Positions 29,676 to 35,474 of a DNA stretch of 35,474 nt are shown in pieces. Below the pieces are notes generated by a model. That model made no database searches, had not been told where the DNA came from, and worked only from the letters and a program-made list of their open reading frames with translations. A program made the translations under genes and the position numbers. The stretch's first letter is position 1. The number at the start of each line of letters is the position of its first letter. The stretch comes from a virus. The stretch is from positions 1-35,474 of the IMG/VR virus record IMGVR_UViG_3300047300_000471; one strand, written 5' to 3'.

Positions 29676-31633
29676 TGAGTAACAGCGCCGCGATTACGAG
29701 CGACACCGATTTTGAAAACACACCGAACGGTCTTGCTCAGAGATGGCAGACCGAAATTCAGGCGTCACAGCAGGAGCTTTTGAAGTTTCACCAAGACGCC
29801 AACCGCATCACGCAGCGCTACTTGGACAAGCGCGACGCCTACGCCAAAGACGAGAGCAAGGTCAACCTGTTCTGGTCCACGATGCAGGTTTTGCTGTCCA
29901 TGCTGTACGCCCGGCCACCCAAGGCCGACGTGGCGCGCTCGTTCCAGGACTATGACGACGACGTGGCGCGTGTGGCCGGCACGATGCTGCAGCGTTTGCT
30001 CAATCGCGCCTTTGATGACAGCACCTCAGCCTGGGATTCGGCAGTGCGTCAGGGTATTGAGGACTGGCTCGTTGTTGGTGAGGGTCAAATCTGGCTGCGC
30101 TACGAGGTCAAGACCGAGGACTACGAAGTCCCCGCGGTGTTTGACGAGTTTGGCCAAGAAATCAGCCCCGCCGAGCAGGCCGAACGCATCATCGATGAAG
30201 ACGCGCCCGTCGATTACATCTATTGGGAGGACTTTTTCTGGTCTCCCGCCCGCACTTGGACCGAGGTGCGCTGGGTTGCCCGCCGCGTGTTCATGACCAA
30301 GGACCAACTCGAGGCGCGTTTTGGCGAAAAAATCGCCTCGCAAGTGCCACTGGGCAACTTCAGCAAGAAAGACCAGGTTAACGACCAGTCACCCAAGCAT
30401 GACCCGTGGAACAAGGCTGAGGTGTTCGAGATTTGGTGCAAGGAAAAGCGCAAGGTCTACTGGTACGCCAAGAGCTGCGACATCATTTTGGACGTCAAAG
30501 ACGACCCGTTGCAATTGGACAACTTTTTCCCCTGTCCCAAGCCTTTGGCCGCGAACGTCACCTCGAGCAACTTCATGCCGCGGGCCGACTACATCTTTGC
30601 CCAGGACCAATTCAACGAATTGGACGAAATCAACACCCGCATCACGTGGCTTACGCGTGCGGCCAAGGTGGTGGGCGTGTACGACAAGAGCGCCGAGGGC
30701 ATTCAGCGCGTGTTTAACCAAGGCTCAGAAAACCAACTGATCCCCGTGGACAACTGGGCAATGTTTGCCGAGCGCGGCGGCATCAAGGGTCAAGTGGACT
30801 GGATTCCAATCCAAGAAGTGGTCAATGCGATCGACCACTTGCGCCAGTACCGCCAAGACAAAGTCATGCAAATCTACGAAGTGCTGGGCATCTCCGACAT
30901 CATGCGCGGCAGCTCCAAAGCGAGCGAGACCGCGGCAGCTCAGCAAATCAAAGCGCAATTTGGCTCGACCCGCATTCAGCTGAAACAGTTCTACATCGCT
31001 GACTGGATCACGCAGGCCCTGCGCATCAAGGCCGAGATCATCTGCAAGCACTTTCAGCCCGAGACGATCGTGCGCAAGTCCAACATCATGCGCACGCCTG
31101 ATGCGCAGATCGCCATGCAGGGCGTGCAATTGTTGAAGGACGAGGAAATGGCCGAGTACCGCATCAACATCGAGGCCGACTCCATGGCCGCGCTGGACTG
31201 GGCGGCAGAGCGTGACGCCGCGGTGCAGTTTATGCAGGGCTTGGGTGCGTTTATCTCGCAGGTGGCGCCGATGGCTCAGCAAGTGCCGGCTGCGGCGCCT
31301 GTCCTCATGTCATTGCTGCAGTGGAGTGTCTCGAAATTCCGCGTCTCGACGCAGATCGAGTCGGTGCTTGACCAGGCGATTGCCGCGCTTAAGCAGCAGG
31401 GCGTGCCACAGCCCCAGCCCAACCCGATGCAAGAGGCTGAGGTGGCCGAGAAGCAAGCCGGTGCGGCTGAGCGCATGGCCAAGGCCAAGAACACCAACAT
31501 GGAGGCAATGGGCAAAGAGGCTCAGCTGCGCGCCATGGGTGTGTTGCAGCCCCAGCCCCAGTTGCCACCCGCGGCGCCACCGATGCCGGCCCCCGTTCAA
31601 CAGATGCCGCAAGCTGGCGGCGCCATGCAGTGA
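29672..31633 (+). CDS. Portal protein, 653 aa
   Basis: Forms the ring at the packaging vertex through which DNA enters and leaves. Long helical N-terminus (residues 10-50), 'NLFWSTMQVLLSMLYARPP' (66-84), 'DWLVVGEGQIWLRYEV', mixed wing region to about 300, then 'QFNELDEINTRITWLTRAA' and a helical stem and crown; the last 100 residues are Gln/Pro/Ala-rich (possible barrel or disordered tail). Size and order (after terL, before scaffold) match podovirus portals of the P22 size class. AGAAGGG lies 6 bases before ATG 29672, and the earlier ATG 29636 lies inside terL and is less likely. Confidence 0.88.
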   Translation: MMSNSAAITSDTDFENTPNGLAQRWQTEIQASQQELLKFHQDANRITQRYLDKRDAYAKDESKVNLFWSTMQVLLSMLYARPPKADVARSFQDYDDDVARVAGTMLQRLLNRAFDDSTSAWDSAVRQGIEDWLVVGEGQIWLRYEVKTEDYEVPAVFDEFGQEISPAEQAERIIDEDAPVDYIYWEDFFWSPARTWTEVRWVARRVFMTKDQLEARFGEKIASQVPLGNFSKKDQVNDQSPKHDPWNKAEVFEIWCKEKRKVYWYAKSCDIILDVKDDPLQLDNFFPCPKPLAANVTSSNFMPRADYIFAQDQFNELDEINTRITWLTRAAKVVGVYDKSAEGIQRVFNQGSENQLIPVDNWAMFAERGGIKGQVDWIPIQEVVNAIDHLRQYRQDKVMQIYEVLGISDIMRGSSKASETAAAQQIKAQFGSTRIQLKQFYIADWITQALRIKAEIICKHFQPETIVRKSNIMRTPDAQIAMQGVQLLKDEEMAEYRINIEADSMAALDWAAERDAAVQFMQGLGAFISQVAPMAQQVPAAAPVLMSLLQWSVSKFRVSTQIESVLDQAIAALKQQGVPQPQPNPMQEAEVAEKQAGAAERMAKAKNTNMEAMGKEAQLRAMGVLQPQPQLPPAAPPMPAPVQQMPQAGGAMQ

Positions 31634-31641
31634 GGTGAGAG

Positions 31642-32007
31642 ATGGAAAAAGCAAACGAATTTGCGTCCCTGTTGGTCAAGTCCCGGTCACTGGGCCACGT
31701 GGCGCACTGGGCAACTGACAGCTACTCCAAGCACATGGCGCTGGGCGCGTTTTACGAGGGCTTGAGCGAGCTCACCGACGCCTTTGTTGAGCAGTACCAA
31801 GGCTACTACAACAAGCGCATGAAGGTCGAGATTTTGACCTGTGACTTGGACGATGACGTGGCGAGCGAGCTTGAGGAGCACATGGAATGGATCGAGCGCT
31901 ACCGCTACCAGGTCTGCGACAAGGACGAGACGTCACTGCAGAACGCGATCGATGAAATTGTCGGTCTGTACCAAACCACGATCTACAAACTTCGCATGCT
32001 TAAGTGA
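31642..32007 (+). CDS. DUF5856-like, Dps/ferritin-like small protein, 121 aa
   Basis: All-helical protein: 'LGHVAHWATDSYSKHMALGA' then FYEGLSELTDAFVEQYQGYY and a last helix 'ISLQNAIDEIVG'-type segment (about 98-117). The pattern of paired His, Glu and Tyr residues over four helices is that of DUF5856 proteins in phages, distantly like Dps and ferritins. Metal binding is possible (His19, His22, His31, Glu residues) but not shown. GAGGTGAGAG precedes the ATG. Its place between portal and scaffold suggests a packaging or head role or simply a morphogenesis moron. Confidence 0.65.
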   Translation: MEKANEFASLLVKSRSLGHVAHWATDSYSKHMALGAFYEGLSELTDAFVEQYQGYYNKRMKVEILTCDLDDDVASELEEHMEWIERYRYQVCDKDETSLQNAIDEIVGLYQTTIYKLRMLK

Positions 32008-32015
32008 GGGGAGAG

Positions 32016-33530
32016 ATGGCTGAAACGTACATCGAAGAAACACCGGTCAAGCGTCGCTGGGCGGCTGCTTTGGCTGATGCTTTACGCGGTGCGCGAGACG
32101 TTGCCAACCGCGTGGCGGCGCCTGAGTCTGTGCCACTGATTGGCGGCGCCAGATTGGGCGACATGGTTTTGGGGCAATCACCCGAGGGCGCCGAGCGCTT
32201 GGCCTATGGCGAGCGCATGACCAGTGGTCGCGGCCAGACCTTGGCCATTCGGCCCGAGACGATGGACCTGGCCATGCTGATGCCGATCAACACGGCAGCC
32301 AAAGTGCCACAGATGGCCGCCAAGGGTGCCAACAGTGCAACGGTTGCGGCGCTGCGCTCACCCAAGATCAAGCAAACCGTCGATGACCCGCAGCGCATGG
32401 CCTACCCCGGCATTTACAAGCGCCCCGACGAGCTGGCCGCAGAGGCCGCGGCTGCTGTGGCGCCTGAGAACCCCATGTTGCAGCGTCTGTTTGGCGTGAC
32501 GCGTGACGACCTGTACGAGATTGCCAAGGCGCGCCAAGGCAACATCGATCCGGTGCTGCCGGGTGCGGCAGCCAAGCCCAAGGGCAGCGCAGCCGCTGAG
32601 GGCGTGATGAACCGCCGCAACGAGAACCGAATTCTCAATGCGTTGGGAGAAGCTGAACAGCACCCCGGCCTCTACAAAGGCATGGTGGGCTGGTACGTGA
32701 TGGACCCGGCTTTCCAGCGCATGAAGGCATTGGTCGGTGAGGAAGAAGCGATCAAGCGCTACAACAAGTTCAACGCCTTGTCGGGCATGGCCTCGCCTGG
32801 CAGTGACGTGCTGACCGAGTTCAACCGTGGCTCGGCGGCCAACTGGCTAGCGAACGAGGGCCGATTTGACGATTTCGTGAAGTACGCCGGCATGCCTGCA
32901 GCTGCTCGAGGTGAGCGCTTCCCCGAGGACATGCGCGCCGTGATGGGCCACCCGTACCACAAGACGGCGCAGGCCCAGCCGATGCAGAAGTACATCAACG
33001 CGGGCGAGGTGGACATGCAGTCGCCTAAGGTCCCGATGTACATCCAAGCCAGCGGCGTGCCCGAGACGGGATTTCAGACAGCGATGCCTGTGGGCGATGC
33101 GCACTGGTCGCGTGCTGTGGGCCTTGGTGACACGCGCACTAATCAAGCCTACGGCGCCAGCGTCTCCACACCGGAAATGTCGCAACTCTCTCCATGGTGG
33201 CAAAAGCGCATTGCGCAGAAGGTCGGCCTCGAGTCCGTGCCCGCGCAGGCGCTCACCTGGGGCACGTTTGCCCGGCAGACCGGCGTCGATACGCCCATTG
33301 GCGCGCCCAAGCTGGAGCTCCTTGCGCAACAGATTGAGAAAGCATCAAAGCGCATGAACGTCTCGCCTGAGACGGCCCGCGACATGATCTTGACGGGCAA
33401 AGCGCACGCCGGCCTGATCGGAGGCAAGAGCAACGACGACCTGAGCCGCGCCCTCATCAACGAGGCGCGCTCGGCTGCAGTGTCGGCCCTGCGCAAGAAG
33501 AAAGAAACCAAAGAGGACGAGGAAAAATGA
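32016..33530 (+). CDS. Unknown 504-aa virion-region protein
   Basis: I do not recognise it with certainty. The first 150 residues are Ala/Arg/Met-rich helices; residues about 195-260 hold 'RNENRILNALGEAEQHPGLY', and GMVGWYVMDPAFQRM. A central-to-late block has 'VPETGFQTAMPVGDAHWSRA', 'LGDTRTNQAYGASVSTPEMS' and 'WWQKRIAQKVGLESVPAQAL', resembling segments of DUF7178-type phage proteins, possibly a helix-hairpin or DNA-glycosylase-like fold. Charged C-terminus (KKKETKEDEEK). ATG 32016 with GAGGGGAGAG just upstream is preferred over GTG 32004. The 3' end overlaps the next ATG. Confidence 0.6.
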   Translation: MAETYIEETPVKRRWAAALADALRGARDVANRVAAPESVPLIGGARLGDMVLGQSPEGAERLAYGERMTSGRGQTLAIRPETMDLAMLMPINTAAKVPQMAAKGANSATVAALRSPKIKQTVDDPQRMAYPGIYKRPDELAAEAAAAVAPENPMLQRLFGVTRDDLYEIAKARQGNIDPVLPGAAAKPKGSAAAEGVMNRRNENRILNALGEAEQHPGLYKGMVGWYVMDPAFQRMKALVGEEEAIKRYNKFNALSGMASPGSDVLTEFNRGSAANWLANEGRFDDFVKYAGMPAAARGERFPEDMRAVMGHPYHKTAQAQPMQKYINAGEVDMQSPKVPMYIQASGVPETGFQTAMPVGDAHWSRAVGLGDTRTNQAYGASVSTPEMSQLSPWWQKRIAQKVGLESVPAQALTWGTFARQTGVDTPIGAPKLELLAQQIEKASKRMNVSPETARDMILTGKAHAGLIGGKSNDDLSRALINEARSAAVSALRKKKETKEDEEK

Positions 33531-33853
33531 CCAGACGCCGCTGGATTCAAGACCGCAAAACGGGTGAGCTTATTGAGGTCACCGCTGACTACACGCCCGA
33601 GATGCGCACCGACTCTGGCGCGCTGTGGGGCGACAGCAGCTACGACGGCATGAAGGCGCCAGACGGCACTGACATCTCGTCACGCACCAAGCACCGTGAG
33701 TACATGAAGGCCAAGGGCCTGACCACGATGGACGATTTCAAAGATTCCTGGGCGCAAGCCAAGGAGAGTCGCGAGCGGTACATGACCGAAGGCGGCTCAT
33801 TCAAGCGTGCCGACATAGAGCGCGCAATTCATCAACTCCAAAACAGGCGTTAA
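33527..33853 (+). CDS. Conserved podovirus head-region protein, 108 aa
   Basis: Begins 'TRRRWIQDRKTGELIEVTAD', later DSSYDGMKAPDGTDISSRTK and HREYMKAKGLT. Proteins with an RRW-x-QDR-x-TG-x-L(I)EV opening and an R-x-x-HREYxKxxG(L) helix sit between portal and scaffold genes in many short-tailed phages. Function unknown. ATGA overlap with the preceding gene; the scaffold-like gene starts 3 bases after its stop. Confidence 0.7.
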   Translation: MTRRRWIQDRKTGELIEVTADYTPEMRTDSGALWGDSSYDGMKAPDGTDISSRTKHREYMKAKGLTTMDDFKDSWAQAKESRERYMTEGGSFKRADIERAIHQLQNRR

Positions 33854-33856
33854 ACC

Positions 33857-34978
33857 ATGGAACCCACGACATCACTGCGCGACGCAATCGAGTCCGCGAT
33901 CGAAGAACCCGAACAAAAGGCTGCGCCGGCTCCTGAGCCGGTTGCATCTGCAGAACCATCTGTAGAACCTGCCGAACCTTCTGCCGAACCCGCTTCCGCC
34001 GCTCCCGAAGCTGCCGCCGCCGCGCAAGACCTCAATGCTCTTGCCGAAGACAAGGTAGACGACGGCAAGCCCCGCGACGAGCAAGGAAAGTTCAAGCCGC
34101 GGGATGATGGTATGCAAGCTGGGCCAAAATCTGGACCTAAGCCACAGGGCGAGCGTGCCCCGGCATCTTGGCGCCCCGAGGCCCGCGAGCACTGGGCGCA
34201 GTTGCCCGAGGGCGTGCGCGCTGAAGTGGCTCGCCGTGAATCCGAAGTGGCGCGCACCCTGCAAGAAACTGCCGAGGCACGCAAGACCGCCGAGGCCGTC
34301 ATGCGCACGATCGAGCCATACCAGGCATTCATCAAGGCCGAAAACAGCAACCCCTTGCAGGCGATCGACAACCTGATGTCAACGGCGGCGCGCCTGCGCA
34401 CCGGTACGGCGCCCGAGCTCGCCCAGCTGGTGGCCGGCATCGTCAATCAGTTTGGCACGGGCCGCTTTGGCAATGGCTTTATTGAGCTGCTGGACGGCGC
34501 CTTGGCTGGCCAGACACCCAAGCAAGACCCGCAGCAACTGGCCATGGAGCAGGTGCTGAACCAGCGCCTGGCGCCCGTGCAACAGATGCTGACCCAGTTC
34601 CAGCAGGCGCAACTGCAGCAACAGCAGCAGGTTGCCCAAGCCGCGCAGACTGAGGTGTCAACCTTCTTGGACCGCGCTGAGTTTGGCGAGGACGTGCGCG
34701 AAGACATGGCCGACTTGCTCGAGGCAGCGCAGCGCAAGGGTCAGAACCTGAGTCTGGCCGATGCCTACAAGAAGGCTTGCCTGATGAACGACAACGTGCG
34801 GGCCGTGCTGACGCAGCGCGTACGGGCCAAAGGAGCTCAGAACACCACCCAAGCCGCGCAGAAAGCCAGGTCGGCAGCGGTGCAGGTTTCGGGGTCCGCG
34901 CCCATGGGTGGCATCAAACACGACCCCACCGACGTGCGCACGGCCATCGAGGCCGCGATTGCGATGTCATCAAGATGA
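33857..34978 (+). CDS. Scaffold-like protein, 373 aa
   Basis: Residues 1-65 are acidic and Pro/Ala/Glu-rich with short repeats (EPVASAEPSVEPAEPSAEP), then a charged linker with 'DEQGKFKPRDDG', and helical segments from about 110 to 160 and 220-260 (the latter a Gln run: QQAQLQQQQQ). The basic C-terminus has QAARSAAVQVSG-like sequence. The layout, low complexity and position immediately before the capsid gene fit an internal scaffolding protein that guides capsid assembly and is then lost. No protease gene is seen, so it may leave intact. Confidence 0.75.
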   Translation: MEPTTSLRDAIESAIEEPEQKAAPAPEPVASAEPSVEPAEPSAEPASAAPEAAAAAQDLNALAEDKVDDGKPRDEQGKFKPRDDGMQAGPKSGPKPQGERAPASWRPEAREHWAQLPEGVRAEVARRESEVARTLQETAEARKTAEAVMRTIEPYQAFIKAENSNPLQAIDNLMSTAARLRTGTAPELAQLVAGIVNQFGTGRFGNGFIELLDGALAGQTPKQDPQQLAMEQVLNQRLAPVQQMLTQFQQAQLQQQQQVAQAAQTEVSTFLDRAEFGEDVREDMADLLEAAQRKGQNLSLADAYKKACLMNDNVRAVLTQRVRAKGAQNTTQAAQKARSAAVQVSGSAPMGGIKHDPTDVRTAIEAAIAMSSR

Positions 34979-34987
34979 TTGCATAAT
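34959..34987 (+). promoter_or_regulatory. Promoter for the capsid gene
   Basis: -35 TTGCGA (34959-34964), 17-base spacer, -10 CATAAT (34982-34987). It lies at the end of the scaffold gene. Transcription would start near 34994, giving a leader of about 170 bases before the capsid ATG at 35166. Confidence 0.55.
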
Positions 34988-35165
34988 CGCACCACAAGGC
35001 AGGTAACTGCCTTTGGTGTGCCACAGCACCCCAGCCACCGCAAGCTCATAGGAGACACCGCAAGGGTGTCCCACCTACGACAAAGTCGGACTGTGATCGG
35101 TTCGCGTAGGCGCATCTGAACCAAGCAGGCGCAAGCCTTTTTTGAACTCAGATGAGGATTTAATC
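34988..35165 (+). ncRNA. Structured RNA leader of the capsid gene
   Basis: No gene fits in this 178-bp stretch. Hairpin 1: CACCA-C-AAGGCAG (34990-35002) with CTGCCTTTGGTG (35007-35018), GTAA loop. Hairpin 2: GACACC (35054-35059) with GGTGTC (35065-35070), extended by TAGG (35049-35052) with CCTA (35074-35077). Alternative: CCTACG (35074-35079) with CGTAGG (35105-35110). Hairpin 3: CATCTGA (35113-35119) with TCAGATG (35148-35154), enclosing AGGC-GCAA-GCCT and a T6 run. The last arm touches the ribosome site GAGG (35154-35157). Probably a regulatory leader. Confidence 0.6.
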
Positions 35166-35474
35166 ATGAGCTTTCCAAATGTATCGGACATCGTCGCGAC
35201 GACGATTCAGTCCCGCACTCGTCAGATTGCGGACAACGTAACCAAAAACAACGCCCTGTTGTCTCGCTTGAATCAGCGCGGCAACGTCAAGACCATCTCT
35301 GGCGGTAACGTAATTTTTGAAGAACTCTCCTTCGCTGAAAACGCGAACGGCGGCTTCTACTCTGGTTACGACTTGCTGCCTGTGGCTGCTCAAGACGTTA
35401 TCAGCGCCGCTGAGTACCAGATCAAGCAATACGCAGTTCCAGTCGTTATGAGCGGCTTGGAAATGTTGCAGAAC
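35166..35474 (+). CDS. Major capsid protein, 5' part (continues at base 1)
   Basis: ATG 35166 with GAGG 8 bases upstream; the first 21 residues (MSFPNVSDIVATTIQSRTRQ plus I) are unique to this end, after which the sequence repeats bases 1-246. The window ends inside the gene. Over the shared 82 codons the protein is identical to the copy at the start; only synonymous bases differ. With the 1-909 part it gives a 323-residue capsid protein. The ribosome site lies partly in a stem of the structured leader, which could set the timing or level of capsid synthesis. Confidence 0.9.
   Translation, partial: MSFPNVSDIVATTIQSRTRQIADNVTKNNALLSRLNQRGNVKTISGGNVIFEELSFAENANGGFYSGYDLLPVAAQDVISAAEYQIKQYAVPVVMSGLEMLQN

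Overview
The window looks like the complete genome of a temperate, podovirus-like (short-tailed) phage, given as a circular molecule opened inside its major capsid gene. Bases 1-246 repeat almost exactly at 35229-35474, so the unique circle would be about 35,228 bp. The host is inferred to be a betaproteobacterium, probably Burkholderiales: the attachment site carries the 3' half of a tRNA-His(GTG) gene of proteobacterial type, and the proteins resemble families I know from phages of that group. No host flank is seen, so this is the circular or packaged form rather than an excised prophage context.

Layout. (1) Rightward virion module, which runs across the window ends. It starts at the small terminase (27565), then large terminase, portal, a Dps-like small protein, an unknown 504-residue protein, a 108-residue protein, the scaffold-like protein and the capsid protein (35166 to the end, continued at 1-909). 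It continues with two small head proteins, adaptor, tail nozzle, an acidic repeat protein, a GNAT-like protein, a Gln-rich protein with a C-terminal S74 chaperone-like domain, three likely internal virion proteins, the tail fibre and fibre-associated proteins. (2) Rightward lysis cassette (13823-14908): holin, signal-anchor endolysin, and Rz with Rz1 nested in another frame, closed by a strong terminator. (3) attP in tRNA-His sequence flanked by repeated TTGTGTCA integrase-arm-like motifs, then a leftward tyrosine integrase with its own promoter and a palindromic operator. (4) Leftward early operon (22876 down to 16162): about eight small genes, then a Sak4-like recombinase ATPase, a DUF669 protein, a Cas4-like PD-(D/E)XK exonuclease, a chain of tiny genes joined by 4-bp ATGA/GTGA overlaps, a RuvC-like resolvase and a cytosine methyltransferase. 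(5) Immunity switch (22984-23876): leftward repressor and rightward Cro-like protein around a 65-bp operator/promoter region. (6) Rightward early operon (23879-27517): primase-helicase fusion, glutaredoxin and several small genes, closed by two consecutive hairpin/terminator structures just before the small terminase.

How it fits together. The repressor/Cro switch chooses lysogeny or lytic growth. The right arm supplies replication (RepB-like primase plus RecA-fold helicase). The left arm supplies annealing-type recombination, resolution and DNA modification. Late genes build a procapsid with scaffold, terminase and portal, then a short tail, ejection proteins and fibre, and finally lyse the cell. 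Integrase inserts the genome into host tRNA-His while restoring the tRNA 3' end.

Most unusual: a roughly 170-nt highly structured leader before the capsid gene, with GNRA-loop hairpins, alternative pairings, a U-tract and a partly covered ribosome site, followed by competing hairpins after the same gene; a shared TGTGAGAATC operator-like word upstream of both int and terS; and terminal capsid-gene copies differing only at synonymous third codon positions.
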